From NCBI GenBank assembly GCA_015067315.1, contig SVMR01000003.1, positions 62,001 through 126,000 of the forward strand: DNA of 64,000 nt. The letters run 5' to 3'. The stretch comes from Oscillospiraceae bacterium (GTDB lineage: Bacteria > Bacillota > Clostridia > Oscillospirales > Ruminococcaceae). The position numbers were made by a program, and so were the translations under genes. The notes below the pieces were generated by a model. That model saw only the letters and a list, made by a program, of their open reading frames with translations, had not been told where the DNA came from and did not search any database. Shown one piece after another: positions 57,485 through 64,000 of the stretch (position 1 is its first letter; each line of letters begins with the position of its first letter).

Positions 57485-58501
57485 TTATCCGTGAAGGCGG
57501 TTGTTCGCTTCGGAAACGCAGTCCCGGAGATATCCTTCGAGTCTGAAGGTTTCGCCTGTTCCGATTGCGACGCATTCTTCCGGATTTTCCGCAACTTCGC
57601 ATTTAAGGTTGAATCTTTTCGCAAGATATTTATCGAGTCCGTGGAGCTTTGCACCGCCGCCGGTAAGAAGAATTCCGTTTGTCTTTACGTCGCCCGCCAG
57701 TTCCGGAGGAGTTTTTTCAAAAACTTTCTGAATCGCGGCGGCAAGCTGGTCCGCAAGGTCATAAAAAATATCCGAAAGTTCCTGCCAATGAAGAGTTGTT
57801 CTTCCGGGAAGACCTGTGAGAAGGTTTCTTCCTTTTACCTCAAAAGTTCTGTCATCATCGAAAGACCAGCAGGTTCCGATATTCTTTTTAACTTCCTCCG
57901 CCATTTTTTCGCCGATTAAAATTCCGTGGCGAAGGCGGACATATTTGATTATTTCCTCATCAAAACGCTGTCCGGCAAGTTTTATTGAATGTTTGCATAC
58001 AACGCCGGAAAGGGAAAGAAGCGCAACGTCGGAAGTTCCGCCGCCGATATCCACAATAAGCCTTCCTTCCGGCTTTGAAATATCGATTCCCGCTCCCATT
58101 GCGGCGGCAACGGGTTCTTCGATCAGGAAAACCTTTCTTGCGCCGGCGGCAAGGGCGGCATCCACAACCGCGCGCTGTTCAACGTCCGTTATAATCGACG
58201 GAACGCAGATTGCAACTCTCGGTTTAATATAGCTGTCGCCGCATACTTTTTTGAGAGCATGGTGGATTATTACGTTTGTGAAGTTGTAATCGGAAATAAC
58301 TCCGCCACCCATGGGGCTCATTGCGGTTATGTAACCGGGCGTTCTTCCGACCATTTTATAGGCGTTTTCGCCAACGGCGAGAACTTCGCCGGTGTCGTTG
58401 TTCACCGCAACAATGTTCGGTTCATGGAAGACGATTCCTCTTCCGATTTCATAAACGATTATTTTTGTTGTTCCTAAATCTATTCCGATATCAGCAGGCA
58501 T
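57485..58501 (-). CDS. mreB: MreB/Mbl-family actin-like cell-shape protein
   Basis: A 338-residue bacterial actin. IGIDLGTTKIIVYEIGRGIVFHEPNIVAV (phosphate 1), VCVPSIITDVEQRAVVDAALAAGARKVFLIEEPVAAAMGAGIDI, VDIGGGTSDVALLSL (phosphate 2) and LLTGGGAKLHGLDKYL (adenosine) are visible. It directs side-wall peptidoglycan synthesis. No mreC or mreD follows, so it is probably an accessory Mbl or MreBH-type paralog. GGAGG precedes ATG 58501. Confidence 0.94.
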   Translation of the reverse strand: MPADIGIDLGTTKIIVYEIGRGIVFHEPNIVAVNNDTGEVLAVGENAYKMVGRTPGYITAMSPMGGGVISDYNFTNVIIHHALKKVCGDSYIKPRVAICVPSIITDVEQRAVVDAALAAGARKVFLIEEPVAAAMGAGIDISKPEGRLIVDIGGGTSDVALLSLSGVVCKHSIKLAGQRFDEEIIKYVRLRHGILIGEKMAEEVKKNIGTCWSFDDDRTFEVKGRNLLTGLPGRTTLHWQELSDIFYDLADQLAAAIQKVFEKTPPELAGDVKTNGILLTGGGAKLHGLDKYLAKRFNLKCEVAENPEECVAIGTGETFRLEGYLRDCVSEANNRLHG

Positions 58502-58541
58502 TTTTATCCTCCGAATACTAATAATTTTATATAATATTATA

Positions 58542-58570
58542 ATTATAAAGCCAAATGAAAAAATTATCAA
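58542..58570 (-). promoter_or_regulatory. mreB promoter
   Basis: On the minus strand TTGATA (58565-58570), 17 bases, TATAAT (58542-58547). Confidence 0.82.
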
Positions 58571-58639
58571 TAGAGCAAATATTAAAATTACGTTATATTG
58601 CGCGATTATAGGTAACCCCGTCCGTTTTATGTCCGCCGT

Positions 58640-58870
58640 CGGTATCAGCGGAATCGTCGCAGGGGTGACCCTTTGCGGTCGCCCCTAAAAAAAAGGAAAC
58701 CCGGAGGGCAGGCTCCCTCTGACGAGGGAGCTGTCACCAAAGGTGACTGTGGGAAAGAAACCCCGTCCAATTAAAAACGGGCGACCGCATAGCGCCCCGA
58801 GCACAAAGTACGAAGAAGTACCCTTGGGGTAGGTCGCCCCTACATTGTTTCAATAAACCTCATTGCGTTC
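58640..58870. repeat. Dispersed palindromic repeats between mreB and recD2
   Basis: No gene. GGTGACC/GGTCGCC pieces at about 58662-58683, a GGGCAGGCTCCCTCTGACGAGGGAG module with GTCACCAAAGGTGAC (58695-58747), a CCGTCCAATTAAAAACGG segment and a second GGGCGACC...GGTCGCCCCTA pair (58788-58843). They are relatives of the elements at 12.6, 25.8 and 53.5 kb. Confidence 0.75.
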
Positions 58871-58876
58871 CGCAAA

Positions 58877-58908
58877 AAAGGAGTACTCCTTTCCGAAGTG
58901 CTCCCAAA
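58877..58908 (-). terminator. recD2 terminator
   Basis: On the minus strand GGGAGCACTTC-GGAAAG-GAGTACTCC followed by TTTTTT, 12 bases after the stop. Confidence 0.82.
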
Positions 58909-58920
58909 TTTGCAAGAATT

Positions 58921-61131
58921 TTATTCTTTAATCATAAACCGAAGATTTGTGAATCTTCCGCTTTTGCGGTTGTTATCGACCATTGTCATAACCGCCTTTG
59001 CGCTTCCGACGATTATAAGGAGTTTTTTCGCCCTTGTAACCGCGGTATAAAGCAGGTTGCGGTAATAAAGACGGGAATTTGCCTCAAAAAGCGGAAGGAT
59101 AACCGCCTCGAACTCGCTGCCTTGGCTTTTATGGACCGTTACCGCATAAGCATGGTCAAGTTCTCCCGCGCTGTCATAAGGATATTCCGCAACTCTGTCA
59201 TCAAAACGGATTGCCATCATTCTTCCGATGGGATCCATTTTTTCGATTATTCCGATGTCGCCGTTGAAAACTCCCCTGCCGATTTCGCCGTCATCCTTCG
59301 ACCAGGTCATATCATAATCGTTCCGGGTCTGCATGACTTTGTCACCTTCACGGAAAAGATGGCCGCCGTGGCGGAATTCCTTTTTCTTTCCGTCCGGAGG
59401 GTTAAGGCGTTTTTGAAGTTCGATATTGAGATTCCATGTTCCCGCTTCTCCCCTTTTTCCCGGGCAGAGAACCTGGATATCCCAAAGGGGGGAAAATCCG
59501 TATGCCTTCGGAAGGCGCTTTTCACAAAGCTGACAAACAGCAGCGCAGCATTCCGCTTCGGTTTGCCTCGGAAGGAAGAAAAAATCGTTGTCCTTCGATT
59601 CAAGATATGGATATTCCCCGTTTACAATATCGTGGGCGTTTGTTACGATCATGCTTTCCGCCGCCTGACGGAAAATCGTATCGAGCTTTATTGAAGGAAG
59701 AATATCCGAACGGATAAGGTCATGGAGAACGTTTCCCGCTCCGACGGAAGGAAGCTGGTCGCTGTCGCCGACCATAACAAGGCGGCTGTGGAAAGGAAGC
59801 GCCCGAAGAAGGGAATCGAAAAGAAGAGTATCCACCATTGACATTTCGTCAACGATGAGGGTATCGCATTTAAGCGGATTTTTTTCGTTTCTTCTGAAAA
59901 CCGGAACCAGTTCGTTTCCGGAATAATCAACTTCAAGAAGACGGTGGATAGTTTTCGCTTCATGCCCGGTGAGTTCCGAAAGGCGCTTTGCCGCTCTTCC
60001 TGTGGGCGCCGCAAGCATTACTTCGTCCCCTTGCTGTTCAAGAAGTTTTATAAGCGCGTTGAGGGTTGTTGTTTTTCCGGTGCCGGGTCCTCCTGTCAGT
60101 ACGAAAACGTGGTTCTGAACCGCGTTCCGAAGAGCGCGTTTTTGCAGGATATCGTATTCTATTCCGAGTTCTTCCTCAAGAATTTCGATTGATTTATCAA
60201 GGGCGGCGGAAGCTTTTTCTTCCGAACACATAAGCATCATTTTAAGTCTTCCGGCGGCGGAAGTTTCCGCAAGAAAAAGCGCCGGAAGATAGATATATCT
60301 TCTTCCGTTTCTGTAATATTCGTCGAGTTCCTCTTTCCGGACAAGTTCCTCAAGAGCATCCGCCATTTCATCCGCTTCGCCGAGAAGTCCCGCCGCCGCC
60401 GCAAGAAGGCTTTCTTCCGGAAGGCAGGTATGTCCGTTATCAAGATTATGAACAAGAACGTGCTTTATTCCCGCTTTAAGGCGGCGTTTGTCCTGCGGGT
60501 CGCCTTTTTTTATAAAAATCGCGTCCGCTTCGGCAAAATCAAGTCCTATTTCCGGGTCGCAGAGCAGATATGGGTTCTCCTTTATGAAATCAATGGCGTT
60601 TGTTCCCCATTTTTTCCATGCGCGGACAGCCACCGCCGCCTGAAGTCCGAAATCCTGGAGAGCTGCCATAACTTTTCTTGCGCCGAAAGCGCGCATATAT
60701 TCTTCGTTTATTTCAAGGGCAAGTTTTTCCGAAACGCCTTTGATCCTTGCAAGTTCAAGAGGGGTGTTTTCAATAACCTCAAGGGTATATTCCCCGAAGG
60801 CTTCGACAATCCGCTTTGCGATTGCGGGACCGACCCCTTTAAAAGAACCTCCGGAAAGATATTTCCGGATTGCTGTTGCGGAAGCGGGAAGCCTTCTTTC
60901 GCAAACCTCCGCCCGGAACTGGCTTCCGTAGGTCGGATGGGAAGCAAAGCTGCCGGTGAGGGAAACTTCCTCGCCGGCTTCAACTTTTCCAAGCTCGCCG
61001 ACAACTGTCACAAGCTCGCCCTGCATATCAAGATCGAATACAACAAAACCGCTTTCCGCTTTATAGGCAACAATTCCGTCAACTGTTCCGCTTATTCGTT
61101 CCGGTTCCTGTTTTTCTTTTTTATCAAGCAT
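58921..61131 (-). CDS. recD2: RecD2-type ATP-dependent DNA helicase
   Basis: A 736-residue superfamily 1B helicase not paired with RecBC. An N-terminal OB/helix-hairpin-helix region (about 1-330: SGTVDGIVAYKAESGFVVF, GGSFKGVGPAIAKRIVEAFG) precedes Walker A VLTGGPGTGKTTT, motif Ia LAAPTGRAAKRLSELTG, Walker B TLIVDEMSMVDT, GDSDQLPSVGAGNVL and the C-terminal HKSQGSEFEAVILPL and YTAVTRAKKLLIIVG motifs. It unwinds DNA 5'-3' in repair. ATG 61131 follows CGGAGA; the longer frame into the upstream gene is rejected. Confidence 0.95.
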   Translation of the reverse strand: MLDKKEKQEPERISGTVDGIVAYKAESGFVVFDLDMQGELVTVVGELGKVEAGEEVSLTGSFASHPTYGSQFRAEVCERRLPASATAIRKYLSGGSFKGVGPAIAKRIVEAFGEYTLEVIENTPLELARIKGVSEKLALEINEEYMRAFGARKVMAALQDFGLQAAVAVRAWKKWGTNAIDFIKENPYLLCDPEIGLDFAEADAIFIKKGDPQDKRRLKAGIKHVLVHNLDNGHTCLPEESLLAAAAGLLGEADEMADALEELVRKEELDEYYRNGRRYIYLPALFLAETSAAGRLKMMLMCSEEKASAALDKSIEILEEELGIEYDILQKRALRNAVQNHVFVLTGGPGTGKTTTLNALIKLLEQQGDEVMLAAPTGRAAKRLSELTGHEAKTIHRLLEVDYSGNELVPVFRRNEKNPLKCDTLIVDEMSMVDTLLFDSLLRALPFHSRLVMVGDSDQLPSVGAGNVLHDLIRSDILPSIKLDTIFRQAAESMIVTNAHDIVNGEYPYLESKDNDFFFLPRQTEAECCAAVCQLCEKRLPKAYGFSPLWDIQVLCPGKRGEAGTWNLNIELQKRLNPPDGKKKEFRHGGHLFREGDKVMQTRNDYDMTWSKDDGEIGRGVFNGDIGIIEKMDPIGRMMAIRFDDRVAEYPYDSAGELDHAYAVTVHKSQGSEFEAVILPLFEANSRLYYRNLLYTAVTRAKKLLIIVGSAKAVMTMVDNNRKSGRFTNLRFMIKE

Positions 61132-61177
61132 GCTTTTCTCCGTCCAAATCAATAATATAAATATATTATAGCTTTTT

Positions 61178-61525
61178 TTAATCCCTATGTAAACCTTCCC
61201 GGAACATTGAAATAAGTTCGTTTTCCCCGCGGAAAAGTGAACAATCGAACCGCCTTTCGATTTTTTCGCAAATAAGAAGCGCATCTTCGGAAATTCCTTC
61301 GCAATCAAGAAAAACTTCCCGATGAAGTCCGTTTGTTTCCGCAAGAATGCTTCGGATTGCGGGTTCGATTTCCTCTTCCGGAACGGAAGAAATTTTTGCC
61401 ACAACAAAAGTTTTGTGTTTAATCCTTTTTCTGAGCGGGTTTTTAAGAAGCCATTCCGCCGCCTCAACCATTCCGACGGAGGCAAAAAAAGTTATTGCAA
61501 GAACCGCAAGCGCATCAAAAAACAT
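61178..61525 (-). CDS. Small membrane-anchored protein upstream of recD2
   Basis: A 115-residue protein with one N-terminal membrane helix (FFDALAVLAITFFASVGMVEAAEWLL, about 2-27) and a small acidic alpha/beta-looking domain (IEPAIRSILAETNGLHREVFLDCEGISEDALLICEKIERRFDCSL). I do not recognise a family. GGGAGG lies before ATG 61525. It precedes recD2 by 46 bases and is divergent from dpaA. Confidence 0.7.
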   Translation of the reverse strand: MFFDALAVLAITFFASVGMVEAAEWLLKNPLRKRIKHKTFVVAKISSVPEEEIEPAIRSILAETNGLHREVFLDCEGISEDALLICEKIERRFDCSLFRGENELISMFREGLHRD

Positions 61526-61586
61526 GAAAAATTCCTCCCTTCGCTCAAAAACATCCTATGAAAAATTTTCTCCGCCTGTGAATAGT

Positions 61587-61615
61587 GGCAAAGATTAATT
61601 TTTCCGCATAGGATA
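61587..61615 (+). promoter_or_regulatory. Sigma-K-like promoter of dpaAB
   Basis: CATAGGATA (61607-61615) matches the sigma-K -10 consensus CATAnnnTA. GGCA at 61587-61590 is a partial -35 (consensus around AC) 16 bases upstream. No sigma-A-type hexamers are seen. This fits mother-cell expression of dipicolinate synthase. Confidence 0.7.
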
Positions 61616-61648
61616 GGGCATACCGAAAAAACGGAGGTTTTTTGAAAA

Positions 61649-62530
61649 ATGAAAAATTCGTTTTACATAGCCGGCGGCGACCTTCGGTCGGTCTATCTTG
61701 CAAAAATTCTTTCTGAAGAAGGTTACAAAACGGCGGTTTTTGCCCTTGAAAAAGCAAAGCTTCCGGAAGATATAGGGATTATTGAAAAAACCGAGGATTT
61801 TTCAAAGGCGGAAAACATAATTCTTCCGCTCCCCTCCTCCGACGGAGAAGGATTTTTAAAAACCGCTTTTTCGGAAAAGAAAACAAGGCTTTCCGAAATT
61901 GTTGAGCATCTTCCGGAAAAATCCGTGCTCATGGGCGGACTTTTGCCGAAAGAAATAGTTTCTTCCGCAAGAGAAAAAGGAATCCGGGTTTATGATTATT
62001 ACCGCCGGGAAGAATTTGCCGTGCGGAACGCCGCCCTTACCGCGGAAGCCGCCGCCGCAAAACTTCTTGAAATGCTCAGCGAATCCATCAGTTCTGTTCC
62101 GGTTCTCATTCTTGGTCACGGAAGGATCGGGCGGCTTCTTTCTTCAATTTTAAAGGCGCTTGACGCAAAGGTAACCGTTGCCGCAAGGCGATATTCCGAA
62201 CTTGCCTGGATAAGGAGCGAAGGGATAATCCCCCTTGAATTCCGGCTTATTGATGAGGAAATCGGCAAATTCAAGGTTGTTTTCAACACCGTTCCCGCGC
62301 CGGTGCTCACGAAGGAAAGGCTCATGCTCATGCGTCCGGATTCAATAATAATCGACCTTGCTTCCGAACCTTGCGGAACGGATTTTTCCGCCGCAAAGGA
62401 ATTCGGAATAACCGCGGAAAAGGCTCTCGGTCTTCCGGGAAAATTCGCCCCGAAAACCGCGGGAGAAATTATGAAAGACACCGTGCTCAACATTCTTTCG
62501 GAAATGGAGGAAAATTCCGATGCCCGATAA
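61649..62530 (+). CDS. dpaA: Dipicolinate synthase subunit A
   Basis: A 293-residue SpoVFA. A Rossmann dehydrogenase-like domain is visible at about 150-200 (VPVLILGHGRIGRLLSSILKALDAKVTVAARRYSELAWI), with DYYRREEFAVRNAALTAEAAAAKLLE before it and IDLASEPCGTDFSAAKEFGITAEKALGLPGKFAPKTAGEI after. With DpaB it converts dihydroxytetrahydrodipicolinate to dipicolinic acid, the calcium chelator that makes spores heat-resistant. GGAGG precedes ATG 61649. Overlaps dpaB by 11 bases. Confidence 0.95.
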   Translation: MKNSFYIAGGDLRSVYLAKILSEEGYKTAVFALEKAKLPEDIGIIEKTEDFSKAENIILPLPSSDGEGFLKTAFSEKKTRLSEIVEHLPEKSVLMGGLLPKEIVSSAREKGIRVYDYYRREEFAVRNAALTAEAAAAKLLEMLSESISSVPVLILGHGRIGRLLSSILKALDAKVTVAARRYSELAWIRSEGIIPLEFRLIDEEIGKFKVVFNTVPAPVLTKERLMLMRPDSIIIDLASEPCGTDFSAAKEFGITAEKALGLPGKFAPKTAGEIMKDTVLNILSEMEENSDAR

Positions 62531-63092
62531 AAAACGCCTTGGATTTGCCCTTTGCGGTTCATTCTGCACCTTTAAAAAAGTCCTTTCGGAAATGGAAAAA
62601 CTAGCAAAAATTTATGATATAACCCCGATTATGTCTGAAGGAGCCGCAAAAACGGATACAAGATTCGGAAAAGCGGAGGATTTTCGCCGGAAAATTTCCG
62701 AAATCTGCGGAAAAGAACCGATTACAACCATTGCCGGGGCGGAACCCATCGGTCCGAAAGCGCTTCTGGACGTTCTTTTAATCGAACCCTGCACCGGAAA
62801 CACCCTTGGAAAACTCGCAAACGGAATAACCGATACCGCGGTCACAATGGCGGCAAAAGCCCATCTCCGGAACGGAAGACCTCTTGTAATCGCCGTTTCA
62901 ACAAACGATGCTCTCGGCGCTTCCGCACAGAATATCGGAAGGCTTCTTAATGCAAAAAACGTTTATTTTGTTCCGATGGGTCAGGATTCCCCGGAAGGAA
63001 AACCCGCTTCGGTCGTTGCGCATTTTGAAAAAAGCGAAGAAGCGATTGAATCCGCCCTTTCCGGAAAACAGGCACAGCCGGTTATTTTCTGA
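62520..63092 (+). CDS. dpaB: Dipicolinate synthase subunit B (flavoprotein)
   Basis: A 190-residue flavoprotein-fold SpoVFB. LGFALCGSFCTFKKVLSEM, PLLDVLLIEPCTGNTLGKLANGITDTAVTMAAKAHLRNGRPLVIAVSTNDALGASAQNIG and YFVPMGQDSP are typical. Translation is coupled to dpaA by the 11-base overlap and a GGAGG inside the dpaA 3' end. No asd, dapG or dapA follows, unlike Bacillus. Confidence 0.95.
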   Translation: MPDKKRLGFALCGSFCTFKKVLSEMEKLAKIYDITPIMSEGAAKTDTRFGKAEDFRRKISEICGKEPITTIAGAEPIGPKALLDVLLIEPCTGNTLGKLANGITDTAVTMAAKAHLRNGRPLVIAVSTNDALGASAQNIGRLLNAKNVYFVPMGQDSPEGKPASVVAHFEKSEEAIESALSGKQAQPVIF

Positions 63093-63105
63093 AATATATG
63101 AATAA

Positions 63106-63173
63106 AAACTCCGTTTTTTTCCAATGCTTTGGTTGCTTCAAAGCAAAAATCAAAAAAAGAACGGAGCTTTTAT
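63106..63173 (+). terminator. Long hairpin between dpaB and the glucosaminidase gene
   Basis: CTCCGTTTTTTT (about 63109-63120) pairs with the AAAAAAA...ACGGAG arm (63152-63166), enclosing an inner GCTTTG-7-CAAAGC hairpin (63126-63144). A T-rich tract follows. Its 3' arm holds the CGGAG that would be the ribosome site of the next gene. Confidence 0.65.
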
Positions 63174-63178
63174 TTTTT

Positions 63179-63679
63179 ATGAAAAAACTTATTGCTGTTT
63201 TTATATTGTTTTCGCTTCTTTTAAACGGAACGGAAATTTTTGCAATTTCAAAAAAAGAAGCGGCAAAAACCGATCTGACCTCCCCTTGCGGTTTTTCTGC
63301 GGAAGAACTTTCAAAGGGGCTTTTGGGCGAACTTTCCTCCCTTGCGGAAGATTTTCTTGCAGCGGAGGAAAAATATGGGGTGAACGCGCTTTTTCTTTCC
63401 GCCGTTGCGGCGCTTGAATCCGGATGGGGAAAATATTGTTTCCGCCCGAACAACATCTTCGGTTGGAGCGGAAAGGATTTTAAAAGCAAGGAAGAATGCA
63501 TTGATTTTGTCGCTTCAAAAATTGCGGAGCATTATCTTTCCGAAGACGGAAAATATTACAACGGAAAAACCGTTTCCGGGGTCAACGTGTTTTATAACGG
63601 AAATTCTTTCTGGGAAGAAAAAATTTCCGGGATAATGGCAATGATATCCCAAAAAATCGCATTATCCGAAATCGGTTGA
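63179..63679 (+). CDS. Secreted glucosaminidase-domain protein
   Basis: A 166-residue exported protein: signal peptide MKKLIAVFILFSLLLNGTEIFA, then a lysozyme-like glucosaminidase domain, LAAEEKYGVNALFLSAVAALESGWGKYCFRPNNIFGWSG with the catalytic glutamate in ALESG, followed by FVASKIAEHYL and YYNGKTVSGVNVFY. It cleaves peptidoglycan glycans. ATG 63179 follows CGGAG by 12 bases; this ribosome site lies in a hairpin arm. Placed behind dpaAB, it may act in spore cortex or mother-cell lysis. Confidence 0.88.
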   Translation: MKKLIAVFILFSLLLNGTEIFAISKKEAAKTDLTSPCGFSAEELSKGLLGELSSLAEDFLAAEEKYGVNALFLSAVAALESGWGKYCFRPNNIFGWSGKDFKSKEECIDFVASKIAEHYLSEDGKYYNGKTVSGVNVFYNGNSFWEEKISGIMAMISQKIALSEIG

Positions 63680-64000
63680 GATGTTTTTCGAACAGCCTTC
63701 CGGAGAATAGCGCCAAAAATCAATATGACCGCTTTTGATGAAATATTCCGGCGGGTTCGGTTCCTCTTCCGATTCAAAAGCATCAACTATTATAAGCTTT
63801 ATCTTCATTTTATCCGGGATAAGGCTTTTTATATAAACGCAGGCTTTTTGGCCCGGACGGAGCCGCGGACAGCTTTCCGCAAGACCCGCAAGATTCGGCG
63901 CAAGTTCCACAAAAACCCCGTAATCTTCGACGGAGCGGATTATTCCGCCGACCGTTTCCCCCGGAGAAAATTTTTCCGCGTTTTCCTCCCATGTTCCAAG
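63662..64000 (-). CDS. S1 RNA-binding domain protein, 5'-truncated by the window edge
   Basis: The minus-strand frame is open to base 64000. It reads ...LGTWEENAEKFSPGETVGGIIRSVEDYGVFVEL, an S1 domain (about the first 60 residues visible), then LAGLAESCPRLRPGQKACVYIKSLIPDKMKIKLIIVDAF and a tail with HIDFWRYSPEGCSKNI. This layout occurs in S1-domain proteins of Clostridia with unassigned roles. A GTG inside (63910) is not the true start. Its end overlaps the glucosaminidase gene by 18 bases. Confidence 0.85.
   Translation of the reverse strand, partial: LGTWEENAEKFSPGETVGGIIRSVEDYGVFVELAPNLAGLAESCPRLRPGQKACVYIKSLIPDKMKIKLIIVDAFESEEEPNPPEYFIKSGHIDFWRYSPEGCSKNISTDFG

Noticed and set aside
61132..61485. 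118-residue N-terminal extension of RecD2
   Set aside because: It reads through the upstream small gene on the same strand; length without it (736) fits the family and CGGAGA precedes ATG 61131.

Overview
The window is a gene-dense chromosomal segment from a spore-forming, probably strictly anaerobic Firmicute (class Clostridia, Ruminococcaceae/Oscillospiraceae-like by gene content). Pointers are spoIIE, the dipicolinate synthase pair dpaA/dpaB with a sigma-K-like promoter, remA, a B12-dependent ribonucleotide reductase (nrdJ), type-3 prolyl-tRNA synthetase, a dockerin-bearing secreted protein, strong AGGAGG ribosome sites, frequent TTG starts, and promoters that are almost all TTGACA-17-TATAAT-like. 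No prophage, integrase, transposase, CRISPR array or rRNA was seen. One tRNA (Gln, anticodon CUG) is present.

Layout. 1-5 kb: 3' part of glycogen phosphorylase, a PadR/DUF2812/glycine-zipper operon with a 40-bp palindromic operator, an HD phosphohydrolase, and a MerR-TipAS regulator with a textbook 19-bp-spacer promoter. 4.8-8 kb (minus): yicC-remA-gmk-rpoZ-coaBC operon. 8-12.5 kb: glyS, a membrane XRE regulator, a GNAT protein and a dockerin protein with a structured leader. 12.8-15.5 kb (minus): metNIQ methionine importer under a methionine T-box. 15.5-20.4 kb (minus): spoIIE, two membrane proteins, an ECF sigma/anti-sigma pair. 20.6-28.4 kb: trpS-ymdB-lipoprotein, fakA-like kinase, ribokinase, tRNA-Gln, thioredoxin. 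28.4-35.5 kb: rarA/glyA, lipid kinase/deoxyinosine glycosylase, a divergent FabD-like acyltransferase head-to-head with acpP, proS.

35.5-44 kb is the most accessory-looking part: two paralogous lipoproteins around a SHOCT protein and a small XRE repressor, a rhodanese/Crp-Fnr/thioredoxin cluster, an AGCS symporter, and three related lipoproteins, two with WG-type repeats. 44-49 kb (minus) is a housekeeping operon: DUF951-prfA-tsaC-coaE-slt-M18 aminopeptidase. 49-55 kb: nrdJ, then a CaCA cation exchanger behind a yybP-ykoY manganese riboswitch, then an ABC-2 exporter bracketed by inverted dispersed repeats. 55.7-64 kb: MsbA-like exporter and MreB, recD2, dpaAB, a glucosaminidase, and the 3' end of an S1-domain gene.

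Intergenic spaces between about 8 and 59 kb carry a family of small palindromic repeats, for example a GGAACGTCG/CGACGTTCC hairpin in three copies and GTCACGC/GCGTGAC modules next to stems of the CCCCCTTT...AAGGGGG type. These account for most long non-coding stretches.

The best leads for new biology are the lipoprotein/SHOCT/XRE locus, the SD-sequestering tandem-palindrome leader of the dockerin gene, the Crp-rhodanese-thioredoxin circuit with a site centred at -41, and the repeat-bracketed ABC cassette. All functional names come from reading protein sequences and remembered family motifs; no database search was run.
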